Positions 1 to 6,253 are shown, counted from the stretch's first letter. The stretch is DNA of 8,824 nt from Peptococcaceae bacterium UBA4997 (GCA_002398485.1 DGYV01000037.1:27781-36604), one strand, 5' to 3'. Notes: generated from the letters alone by a model not told the origin. Made by a program: numbers and translations.

Positions 1-1
1 T

Positions 2-88
2 GTAGGCGTTTTGACCACGCTTTTGGGCGGCCCTTTCTTTTTATTCGTTTTTTCAAAAAAACCTCGGAGGCAATTTTATGATGAATAA
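2..88 (+). CDS. FecCD-type ABC transporter permease, C-terminal end only
   Basis: The frame opening at base 2 encodes about 28 residues before a TAA at 86-88. The start of the gene lies outside the window. It begins VGVLTTLLGGPFFLFVF, which matches the conserved last helix of BtuC/FecD-type permeases (typically a GvlTaliGaPfF pattern), and finishes with a short basic tail (KKPRRQFYDE). These permeases form the membrane channel of importers for siderophores, heme or cobalamin. The last 11 bases overlap the start of the ATPase gene at 78, whose ribosome binding site lies inside this reading frame, so the two are very likely translationally coupled. The identification rests on a short segment but is supported by the next gene. 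Confidence 0.8.
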   Translation, partial: VGVLTTLLGGPFFLFVFSKKPRRQFYDE

Positions 89-866
89 AGCTAATTTATC
101 AGCCTGCCTCAGTGCGCAGGATATAGAATTTTACTACGGCAGACGCAAAGTACTTACAAATATAGGCCTTAAGGTTTCAGGAGGTGAATATCTTTCACTC
201 ATCGGGCCCAACGGCAGCGGCAAAACCACCCTGTTCAGCATTTTATGCGGGCTTCTCCAGCCCCAAAAAGGCAAAGTTTTGTTCAATGAACGCGCTGTAC
301 AAAAAATGAATGCGCGTAAGCGCGCCCAAGCTATTGCCATAGTTCAGCAAAGTGCCGAGCAGGCCATGCCTTTTACCTGTTTGGAAAGCATACTTTTGGG
401 CCTGCATCCTCATCAAGGGCGTTTTGATACAATAAGCAACGCCCAATACCAAAAAGTGCGCAAGCTCATGGAGCTTACTGATACCATAAAATTATCCGAA
501 CAGCCCATAACCCAGCTTTCAGGCGGTGAACGCCAGCGAGTGGCTTTATGCCGAGCCTTAGTACAGCAACCTAAAATACTGCTTTTGGATGAAGCCATGT
601 CGGAATTGGATGTGGCAGTGCGTATGCAGATGTCTGAGCTTTTAAAAAAACTTTGCCATGAAAAAGGCCTTGCCGTAATGGCTATACATCACGACTTGAA
701 CCTGGCCTACCGCTTCAGCGATAAGATATATGCCCTTAAAGAAGGGTGCTGCGCGGGCTTCGGTACGCCCGAACAAGTAATGACGGAAGAATTTTTCCGT
801 AAAGTTTTTCATGTGAAGGCTGAAATCTTTGCCAATAAAGGTTTCTTCATTCAAAATATATTATAA
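78..866 (+). CDS. ABC transporter ATP-binding protein, FecE/BtuD type (iron complex, heme or cobalamin uptake)
   Basis: This 262-residue protein is a complete nucleotide-binding subunit. Visible motifs are Walker A GPNGSGKTT at residues 43-51, a Q-loop near 90-91, the signature LSGGERQR at 147-154, Walker B ILLLDE at 167-172, the D-loop SELD at 175-178 and an H-loop histidine in HHDLNLA at 204-210. The C-terminal pattern GTPEQVMTEEFFRKVF is typical of the siderophore/cobalamin branch. It would hydrolyse ATP on the cytoplasmic face of the FecCD-type permease encoded just upstream. The start at 78 is chosen because CGGAGG at 65-70 lies 7 bases upstream; a second ATG at 81 is the next possibility. 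The residues after Walker B (AMSELD) replace the usual P-T-S-H-L-D pattern, a mild variation. The transported compound cannot be read from this subunit. Confidence 0.93.
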   Translation: MMNKANLSACLSAQDIEFYYGRRKVLTNIGLKVSGGEYLSLIGPNGSGKTTLFSILCGLLQPQKGKVLFNERAVQKMNARKRAQAIAIVQQSAEQAMPFTCLESILLGLHPHQGRFDTISNAQYQKVRKLMELTDTIKLSEQPITQLSGGERQRVALCRALVQQPKILLLDEAMSELDVAVRMQMSELLKKLCHEKGLAVMAIHHDLNLAYRFSDKIYALKEGCCAGFGTPEQVMTEEFFRKVFHVKAEIFANKGFFIQNIL

Positions 867-883
867 AAAGGAGAGAGAATAAA

Positions 884-1798
884 ATGAAAAAATTTTTTAC
901 ATTAGTACTAACCGCATTAACCATACTTACCCTAGGAGCTTGTACCGCTCCGTCGGACAATCAAGACGATGATAATAACAGTGTTGGGGATGAGGGCAAA
1001 AAAGCTATTTTGGTAGTAAGCTTTGGTACCAGCTATAATGATACCCGTGCCCTTACCATAGAAGCTATTGAAAAAGCTATAGCGGATGCCTACCCTGATT
1101 ATGAGGTACGCCGCGCCTTTACCAGCCAAATCATTATTGATAAACTAAAAAAACGTGATGGACTGGAAATCAAAAATGTGGATGAAGCTATGCAACAATT
1201 GGTAGCTGATGGTGTAGGCACTTTGGTAGTTCAGCCCACCCACGTTATGAATGGCTATGAATATGATGAAATGAAAGCTGCCATTGAACCTTACAAAGAA
1301 AATTTTGCCTCCCTTGTATATGGTGCTCCGCTCTTGAGCAGTCCCGAAGACTATATGACACTTATAGAAGCCTTCAAAACCGAAATAGCGACAAACCTGC
1401 CTGCTGATACGGCTCTGGTGCTCATGGGCCATGGCACCCACCACTTTGCCAATGCCACCTATGCGGCTTTGGACTATGTATTCAAGGATCAGGGTATGAA
1501 AAATGTTTTCGTAGGTACGGTTGAAAGCTACCCCGATCTTGATACAGTTATTGCCCATGTTAAAGAAAGCGGTTACCAAAAAGTTATCCTCCAACCCCTT
1601 ATGGTAGTAGCGGGCGACCATGCCAACAATGATATGGCAGGTAATGAGGAAGGCTCATGGAGAACCGAATTCAAGGCTGAGGGCTTTGAGGTAGAATGCG
1701 TACTCAAAGGCTTAGGTGAATATACTTCCATACATGATATGTATGTAAACCACACAGGTAATGCTATAAACCCTCCTGCTGAAGAAGACGCAGAATAA
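884..1798 (+). CDS. cbiK: CbiK-family chelatase (sirohydrochlorin cobaltochelatase-like), predicted extracytoplasmic lipoprotein
   Basis: This 304-residue protein opens with a lipoprotein signal peptide: a basic start, a hydrophobic core at residues 4-18 and lipobox LGAC with Cys20. An acidic linker to about residue 38 follows. The mature part is a class II chelatase of the CbiK family, starting AILVVSFGTSYNDTR at 41-55. The metal-binding residues known from Salmonella CbiK appear conserved: His183 in MGHGTHH, Glu214 in VGTVES and His246 in AGDHANNDMAG. CbiK normally inserts cobalt into sirohydrochlorin in the cytoplasm during anaerobic cobalamin synthesis. An exported form (CbiKp) is known in Desulfovibrio vulgaris and binds heme. 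Export and the neighbouring importer suggest a role in metal or tetrapyrrole handling at the surface rather than in biosynthesis; this is inference. The ribosome binding site AAAGGAG at 867-873 follows the ATPase stop directly, so the two are in one operon. Confidence 0.88.
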   Translation: MKKFFTLVLTALTILTLGACTAPSDNQDDDNNSVGDEGKKAILVVSFGTSYNDTRALTIEAIEKAIADAYPDYEVRRAFTSQIIIDKLKKRDGLEIKNVDEAMQQLVADGVGTLVVQPTHVMNGYEYDEMKAAIEPYKENFASLVYGAPLLSSPEDYMTLIEAFKTEIATNLPADTALVLMGHGTHHFANATYAALDYVFKDQGMKNVFVGTVESYPDLDTVIAHVKESGYQKVILQPLMVVAGDHANNDMAGNEEGSWRTEFKAEGFEVECVLKGLGEYTSIHDMYVNHTGNAINPPAEEDAE

Positions 1799-1816
1799 CA
1801 AGTAAGCTTATGGAAT

Positions 1817-1853
1817 ATACCGAAGCGTCTTTTACCGCTTCGGTATGTTTTTT
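1817..1853 (+). terminator. Intrinsic terminator between chelatase and binding-protein genes
   Basis: A perfect 11-bp stem pairs 1817-1827 with 1836-1846 around an 8-base loop and is followed by six T at 1848-1853, a classic Rho-independent form. It lies 18 bp after the chelatase stop and ends 17 bp before the ATG of the binding protein, whose ribosome binding site (AAAGAGGT, 1857-1863) starts almost at once. There is no room for a promoter in between, so transcription of the downstream gene must read through this hairpin or start just after it. Confidence 0.85.
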
Positions 1854-1870
1854 GGAAAAGAGGTAAAACT

Positions 1871-3325
1871 ATGCGAAAATATTTGCAAAAAGGCCTCGTT
1901 TTACTGCTGGTTCTTTTGCTTGCCACAGTAGGACTTATGAGCTGTGCAACCAAAAATGAAAACAATGCACCGCAAAGCAATGCCGCTATACAATTTATAG
2001 ATGATGACGGCCGCAATATTGCGCTTGATTCGCCTTGTCAGCGTATCATCTCACTTTACAGCGCGCATACCGAAAACTTGTTCACCCTGGGCGCGGGCGA
2101 TTTGATAATCGGCGTTCACGATACTTCCATCTACCCGCCCGAAACTCAAAAAATACCTATTTATGACTATATGGACGACCCGGAACGCATTATTGCCGCC
2201 GAGCCCGATCTGGTTTTGATCCGACCCTTTATTAGCAGAAAAGTACCCAACTTTGTACAGGCTTTGGAAAAAGCAGGCATCACTGTGGTATCACTGTACC
2301 CCGAAGAATTTGATGATTTCGAGGATTACATAAACAAGCTTGCTCTTTTAACGGGTACTGAAGCCAAAGCACAAAAAGGGCTGGCTTTGTTCCATAAAAA
2401 AATAGATGCTATTACAGCGCTTACGGCAAACCTGCCTAATAAGCAGAAAATCTTCTTTGAAGCTACCGAGGTAAACTTGCGTACCATAACGGATAAGTCC
2501 ATGGCGGCGCACGCCATCGAATTTGCGGGCGGCATAAATATTGCGGCGGGAGCAAAGCCTGTGGAAAAGGGCAGTTCAATAGCTTCTTTCGGAGCCGAAA
2601 ACATACTGGCTCTGGCCGATGAAATAGACGTTTATGTATCCCAGCGCGGTGCCATGAATGCAGGCGGGAATATCCATTCCATTCTGATCCGCCCCGGTTA
2701 TGACACCATAAAAGCGGTAAAGGATGGCCGTGTTTATATCATCAACGAAAAAATCATCTCCTCACCCACCTTCCGTTTTTATAAAGGTGTACGTGAGCTT
2801 GCTCGCTATTTATATCCGGAGGTGATGGATGATATTTCTGCCTACCAAAACACAGAACCTGCCACCAAACGCAGTTTTGCCAACATTATGGTGCGCAAAC
2901 TGCACATCCCTATTTATGTAACCAGCTCATCCAAATACTACCAAACTGATACCGAAGGCCATATTTACGGGATGTTTGAAGACGTTAAGTGGCAGGATGA
3001 GGATTTTGACTACATAGAAACCGCTGCTATGGGCGGCTACATCCCAAGTTCGGAAACTGACGGCAAACAACTGTTTGATCCCAATGCCAAAGTAACCAGG
3101 GAAATGTTAGCCAAAGCAATTTTTGTGCTTGGTGATTTCAGCGGTAAGGAAAAAAACAAAACCATTTCCGACCTTGCCAAATGCAAAAACACCAATATAG
3201 TGCAAATACTGGTGGATAACGGTGTATTTGATTTACACAACGGCAAATTTGAACCTAAGCACACAGTTACGAATCAGGAAATAATTGATGCCTTGGCTCA
3301 TGTTTCCTATACAGTAGAGAAATAA
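1871..3325 (+). CDS. FepB/BtuF-type ABC substrate-binding lipoprotein with C-terminal SLH-like repeats
   Basis: This 484-residue protein has a lipoprotein signal peptide (basic start, Leu/Val-rich core at residues 9-22, lipobox LMSC with Cys25). A periplasmic-binding-protein domain of the iron-complex/cobalamin family spans about 40-318. Its hallmarks are a DDDGR start, QRIISLYSAHTENLFTLG, EPDLVLIRP near 111-119 and VKDGRVYIIN at 283-292. It would bind the ligand outside the membrane for the importer encoded upstream. Family members usually end near residue 320-350; this one carries about 150 more. Residues 369-415 (DVKW, FDPNAKVTREMLAKAI) look like an SLH repeat with the key TRE motif, and 432-478 look like a second, weaker one (FEPKHTVTNQE). 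SLH repeats bind wall polymers, so the protein may be tied both to lipid and to the wall. The start at 1871 is backed by AAAGAGGT 7 bases upstream. Confidence 0.87.
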   Translation: MRKYLQKGLVLLLVLLLATVGLMSCATKNENNAPQSNAAIQFIDDDGRNIALDSPCQRIISLYSAHTENLFTLGAGDLIIGVHDTSIYPPETQKIPIYDYMDDPERIIAAEPDLVLIRPFISRKVPNFVQALEKAGITVVSLYPEEFDDFEDYINKLALLTGTEAKAQKGLALFHKKIDAITALTANLPNKQKIFFEATEVNLRTITDKSMAAHAIEFAGGINIAAGAKPVEKGSSIASFGAENILALADEIDVYVSQRGAMNAGGNIHSILIRPGYDTIKAVKDGRVYIINEKIISSPTFRFYKGVRELARYLYPEVMDDISAYQNTEPATKRSFANIMVRKLHIPIYVTSSSKYYQTDTEGHIYGMFEDVKWQDEDFDYIETAAMGGYIPSSETDGKQLFDPNAKVTREMLAKAIFVLGDFSGKEKNKTISDLAKCKNTNIVQILVDNGVFDLHNGKFEPKHTVTNQEIIDALAHVSYTVEK

Positions 3326-3353
3326 CAAAAACTGTTTAAAACATAAACCATGG

Positions 3354-3385
3354 TTGTATCATACTTTACTAAAAACTTGATACAA
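3354..3385. repeat. Interrupted inverted repeat in the convergent intergenic region
   Basis: TTGTATCA at 3354-3361 and TGATACAA at 3378-3385 are exact inverted copies with 16 bases between them. A 10-bp palindrome AACCATGGTT (3346-3355) overlaps the left arm. They lie after the binding-protein stop and before the strong terminator palindrome, so they may be a minor RNA structure in the 3' UTR or a protein-binding site. No role is evident and chance is possible in AT-rich DNA. Confidence 0.3.
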
Positions 3386-3400
3386 GTAAAACTTAGATAT

Positions 3401-3440
3401 AAAAAGTAAAGCACCGCCTATAGGCGGTGCTTTACTTTTT
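3401..3440. terminator. Bidirectional intrinsic terminator, perfect 40-bp palindrome
   Basis: Bases 3401-3440 form an uninterrupted palindrome with 20-base arms centred between 3420 and 3421. The core is GC-rich (AGCACCGCC and its complement) and the outer ends are A5 and T5. Either strand therefore gives a stable stem followed by a U-tract. It sits between two converging genes, the binding protein ending at 3325 and the sensor kinase ending at 3454, and would stop transcription from both sides. Confidence 0.9.
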
Positions 3441-3453
3441 TAATATTTTGTTT

Positions 3454-4872
3454 TTATTTTACTACAGGCAATTCAAACCAAAAAATGGAACCCTTTCCTT
3501 CGGTACTGTTAACACCGTAATTGGCTTTATGGGCAATAAGTATGGCCTTTACTATGGATAAGCCCAAGCCCGTACCGCTTTTCTGCCTTTTGCCTGATTT
3601 ATTCACCCTGTAATAGCGGTCCCAAATCAGGGGCAAATGCTGGCTGGCAATACCATCGCCATGATCCTCTACCATAACCTTACACTTATGCTTGAACATT
3701 TGCGCTGTGATCACAACCTGCTTATCCTTACCAATATGGTTGATGGCATTATTGAGTAAATTATAAATAACTTGTTCTATCCTTCTGCTATCGCCCATTA
3801 CCTTACATTCATCAGGGCCTGCGTAACGAATATCATAATCGTCCTCATCTTTATTGAGCTGATACCTCTCTATGATGTCTTGGATCATAACAGCTAAATC
3901 AAAAGGTTGGGGTTGGATCACTATATCATGGCTTTGCATCCTGGAAAGGCTAAGCATATCATCCACCAAATTATTCAAACGGTCGCTTTCCGCAATTATA
4001 ATATCCAATTGCTGAGAGCGTTTTGCCTTATCATCACCCGTAATATCCTTAATAGTTTCCGCATAACCTTTGATCATGGTAAGCGGTGTGCGCAGGTCAT
4101 GCGATACATTTGCCATCAAATCCCGCCTGGTGCTTTCAACCTTATTAATCTCTTCCGCCATAAAATTAAAGTTTTTAGCCAGCTCACCTATTTCATCATC
4201 GGAGCTAACATAGACCCTGGCTTCGAAATTGCCTTCGCCTATGGATTTGGCGGCATTAGAAATAGCACCAATGGATCTGGTCATGTAGCTTGACATAAAG
4301 AAAGCAATAATAGTACCTACAAACAACAATACAGCGGAAAGCAAGATGATTTGTTTTTCCAAAATATCACTGGTAGCTTTAACAGGTTCCAGGGGCGAAT
4401 TAACAAAAAGCAAATAATTATTGTTTGCGCTATCCTTGATCTCCTTGATCATAACCAGCGACTTTATATCAAAACGGTTGCTGCTCACAGTACGGATCAT
4501 TTGTTTTTTACCTTCCGCATTATAAAGCTGCAAAAGCTGCATGGCGGTACCGTTTCCGGTACCAAAACGGGAATGGATAATACAATCCTCGCCTATCATA
4601 TCTATATAAAACAGGCTTATACCGTTTAAGGTACGCACATCCATACAAAGGTTACCCTCATAAGCTATTTGTTCAAGCTGGTTTTGGGCATCCTCCGCAG
4701 AGGCTTTTTGCAAAACCATCTCTATTTTAGCCGCCGAACCCAAAATGGAACGTGTTTTTTCCATTTCATAATACTGCGGCAAAAATGCTATTTGCATAAG
4801 CCAAATAAAAAATATAAACAACACAATAAGAAGCGTGGTGGAAAACCAAATTTTTGTTCTGATGCTTTTCAT
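3454..4872 (-). CDS. Membrane sensor histidine kinase (HAMP, HisKA, HATPase_c)
   Basis: This 472-residue kinase has a first membrane helix at about residues 9-31, an extracytoplasmic sensor region at 32-174 and a second helix at about 175-195. A HAMP linker (196-248) follows, then a HisKA domain with phospho-acceptor His258 in VSHDLRTPLTMIKGYAE. The ATPase domain shows an N-box (NLLNNAINH, 371-379), G1 (DHGDGI, 403-408) and G2 (GTGLGLS, 433-439). It would autophosphorylate and pass phosphate to the regulator encoded 15 bp upstream. The sensor region matches no named fold I can recognise; it contains two cysteines (Cys76, Cys97) that could pair or bind a ligand. AAGGGG at 4879-4884 (minus strand) is the ribosome binding site. 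A short inverted repeat at 4883-4898 covers the regulator stop and touches this site, which may affect coupling. The signal sensed is unknown. Confidence 0.93.
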   Translation of the reverse strand: MKSIRTKIWFSTTLLIVLFIFFIWLMQIAFLPQYYEMEKTRSILGSAAKIEMVLQKASAEDAQNQLEQIAYEGNLCMDVRTLNGISLFYIDMIGEDCIIHSRFGTGNGTAMQLLQLYNAEGKKQMIRTVSSNRFDIKSLVMIKEIKDSANNNYLLFVNSPLEPVKATSDILEKQIILLSAVLLFVGTIIAFFMSSYMTRSIGAISNAAKSIGEGNFEARVYVSSDDEIGELAKNFNFMAEEINKVESTRRDLMANVSHDLRTPLTMIKGYAETIKDITGDDKAKRSQQLDIIIAESDRLNNLVDDMLSLSRMQSHDIVIQPQPFDLAVMIQDIIERYQLNKDEDDYDIRYAGPDECKVMGDSRRIEQVIYNLLNNAINHIGKDKQVVITAQMFKHKCKVMVEDHGDGIASQHLPLIWDRYYRVNKSGKRQKSGTGLGLSIVKAILIAHKANYGVNSTEGKGSIFWFELPVVK

Positions 4873-4887
4873 AAAATACCCCTTGAA

Positions 4888-5562
4888 TTACAATTCAAAC
4901 TTATAGCCTATGCCCCATACCGTTTTAATAACATCACGATACTGCCCCATACTGCTTCTGAGCATTTTTATATGCGTATCCACGGTGCGGTCATCACCAA
5001 AAAAGTCATAACCCCATACCTCCGCCAAAATTTGGTTACGGGAAAGCACTATGTTTTTATTGCGGCACAGGTATAAAAGCAAATCGAATTCCTTGGGCGT
5101 AACATTCAGCTTTTCACCATCTATATAAATATCCCTGGCCGCCACATCTATTACAAGCTGGTCAAAAATAAGCTGATTGACCACAGGCGAAGCCTGCTCC
5201 GCAGAAACCCGTTTAAGGATGGATTTTATCCTTGCCATCAGCTCCCTGGGGCTGAAAGGCTTTACCACATAATCATCGGCTCCCAATTCAAAACCAAAAA
5301 GCTTATCATATTCCTCACCGCGGGCGGTAAGCATAATCACCGGAGTAGCTTTGGTTTTGCGCATTTCTTTTAAAACCGTAACTCCATCCAGCTTGGGCAT
5401 CATAATATCCAGCACTACCAAGTCAAAATCTTCTTTTTTCAAAATATCCAAAGCTTCCATGCCGTTAGCAGCTTCATTATATTCATAGCCTTCAAACTGC
5501 AAATATTCTTTGATAATATCACGAATACCTGCCTCATCATCCACCACCAATATTTTTGCCAT
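4888..5562 (-). CDS. OmpR/PhoB-family response regulator
   Basis: This 224-residue regulator has a receiver domain (1-115) with acidic pair Asp8-Asp9, phospho-acceptor Asp52 in VVLDIMMP, Thr79 and Lys101. A winged-helix DNA-binding domain (about 128-224) follows, with typical OmpR features: TPKEFDLLLYL, LSRNQILAEVWGYDFFGDDRTVD and the final VWGIGYKFE. The frame stays open to an ATG at 5616, but the start at 5562 is preferred. There the protein begins MAKILVVDDE, as in the family, and AGAGGTG lies 6 bases upstream; the extra 18 residues would be atypical. It precedes the kinase gene with a 15-bp gap, so both are one transcript read leftward. Its targets are not visible in the window. Confidence 0.94.
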   Translation of the reverse strand: MAKILVVDDEAGIRDIIKEYLQFEGYEYNEAANGMEALDILKKEDFDLVVLDIMMPKLDGVTVLKEMRKTKATPVIMLTARGEEYDKLFGFELGADDYVVKPFSPRELMARIKSILKRVSAEQASPVVNQLIFDQLVIDVAARDIYIDGEKLNVTPKEFDLLLYLCRNKNIVLSRNQILAEVWGYDFFGDDRTVDTHIKMLRSSMGQYRDVIKTVWGIGYKFEL

Positions 5563-5595
5563 ATCAACACCTCTTTCCCACACAGGTTTTAGCTT

Positions 5596-5620
5596 GCTTT
5601 TATTATTATAATACAAAAGC
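5596..5620 (-). promoter_or_regulatory. Putative promoter region of the two-component operon
   Basis: On the minus strand a consensus TATAAT (plus-strand bases 5605-5610) lies about 43 bases upstream of the regulator ATG. It is flanked by an inverted repeat (GCTTTT at 5596-5601 and AAAAGC at 5615-5620), which could be an operator. No good -35 box is seen 16-18 bases upstream, only T-rich sequence, so the promoter may depend on an activator, possibly the regulator itself. This is weak evidence in AT-rich DNA. Confidence 0.35.
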
Positions 5621-5876
5621 TTTGTGATAAAAATAAGAAATTAAAAATTTAAATCTTTCACCATTTTTACACAGTTAGACCATAATATTTACAAAGATTA
5701 ATTCTAGAATAAAAGCGTAATCAAAAATAAACCCAACCTTGAAAGATTAAAAATCGCCTGAAGGGGGGTAATGCCAAAAGCATAAACTATTATAAGCAAA
5801 TAAGCAAAAATTAAACGCTAAAAGATTAAACCCAAATAATTTTAATAACCACTAAAACATCACACACACAACACAC
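5621..5876. other. AT-rich intergenic stretch with short repeats and no convincing gene
   Basis: No reading frame of useful length is seen on either strand. The octamer AAAGATTA occurs three times (5693-5700, 5742-5749, 5821-5828), and an exact 9-base inverted pair joins 5652-5660 with 5740-5748. At 5763-5768 a run of six G stands 2 bases before an ATG, but the frame (MPKA) stops after four codons. A CA-rich tract (about 5859-5877) leads into the hairpins that follow. The stretch probably holds the upstream control region of the regulator on one strand and the leader of the small gene on the other. Confidence 0.5.
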
Positions 5877-5911
5877 AAAGCACTCCTAAAAAGGGGTGCT
5901 TTCCCCTTTTT
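5877..5911 (+). promoter_or_regulatory. Two overlapping, mutually exclusive hairpins (terminator or attenuator) upstream of the small gene
   Basis: Hairpin A pairs 5877-5886 with 5893-5902 (10 bp, one G-U pair, loop TAAAAA). Hairpin B pairs 5888-5896 with 5903-5911 (9 perfect bp, A5G4 with C4T5, loop TGCTTT) and has the form of an intrinsic terminator in both directions. They share the G-run at 5893-5896, so only one can form at a time. This is the usual geometry of an antiterminator/terminator switch. No plus-strand gene lies upstream, so B either ends an unannotated short RNA or controls read-through to the 59-residue gene starting 53 bp later. Confidence 0.6.
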
Positions 5912-5964
5912 ATGCATAAACCGCTTTTAATATACCCAAAATAAAGCTGTAAGGAAGTGATGCC

Positions 5965-6144
5965 ATGCCTGAAAAAATTGTTGCTAATACTCAGCAAAGC
6001 TTAAAAAAGCTTGATTATGCGGGCTTATACCAAACCCATGCCTTGGCAGATGCCAAAAATGTGGATCCCGCAAACAATGTAAGCAAGCCTTCGGACAAAA
6101 ATGTTGATGAAGCCAGAAATTGGGTGAATACAAATGAAAAATAG
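5965..6144 (+). CDS. Small conserved-type protein of unknown function (59 residues)
   Basis: The frame has a clear ribosome binding site (AAGGAAG, 5951-5957) 7 bases before ATG and is closed by a terminator hairpin on its stop codon. Both argue for a real gene. The protein is hydrophilic, has no membrane segment or cysteine, and runs MPEKIVANTQ at the start with a C-terminal half rich in Asn, Asp and Lys (VSKPSDKNVDEARNWVNTNEK near 39-59). The end, with a V-S-x-P-S segment and an acidic helix closing in WVxxNxK, resembles from memory short clostridial proteins of the DUF3787 type; this needs a profile search. An ATG at 5960 is out of frame and soon stops. Function is unknown. It points toward the phage genes, from which it is separated by the shared terminator. 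Confidence 0.75.
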   Translation: MPEKIVANTQQSLKKLDYAGLYQTHALADAKNVDPANNVSKPSDKNVDEARNWVNTNEK

Positions 6145-6169
6145 GGGGAATTCCCCCTATTTTTCATTT
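6132..6169. terminator. Bidirectional terminator, perfect 38-bp palindrome over the small-gene stop codon
   Basis: Bases 6132-6169 are a perfect palindrome with 19-base arms centred on AATT (6149-6152). The core G5/C5 is flanked by A5-T-A and T-A-T5, giving a stem and U-tract on either strand. The last codons and TAG stop (6142-6144) of the 59-residue gene lie in the left arm. On the minus strand it follows the endolysin gene, whose stop is at 6254, by about 85 bp and would end the phage transcript too. Confidence 0.88.
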
Positions 6170-6253
6170 TCCCTATATTTGTTCTATTGTCTACATTTGT
6201 TTTATTAACTAGATTTCTTCTATTGATAATATTACAATTATTTTTCAGAAACC

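Noticed and set aside
1145..1621. 158-codon open frame antisense to the chelatase gene
   Set aside because: It is fully inside a strongly supported coding region on the other strand, shows no family motif and has no fitting ribosome binding site.
1573..2016. 147-codon minus-strand frame across the chelatase/binding-protein junction
   Set aside because: It crosses a strong terminator and two real gene ends, and its translation is a mirror of the conserved coding strands.
3341..3361. NcoI-type palindrome and inverted repeat as an operator
   Set aside because: It lies downstream of one gene and beyond the end of the other, with no promoter to control.
5563..5616. N-terminal extension of the response regulator
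   Set aside because: MAKILVVDDE at 5562 is the family start and has its own ribosome binding site; the extension overlaps the likely promoter.
5771..5785. Four-codon frame (MPKA) after a G-run, as a leader peptide
   Set aside because: The G-run is only 2 bases from the ATG and there is no run of regulatory codons.
5621..5960. Known riboswitch (cobalamin, c-di-GMP, preQ1) or tRNA attachment site
   Set aside because: I could not find the conserved cores of these RNAs or a tRNA-like fold or direct repeat in this stretch.
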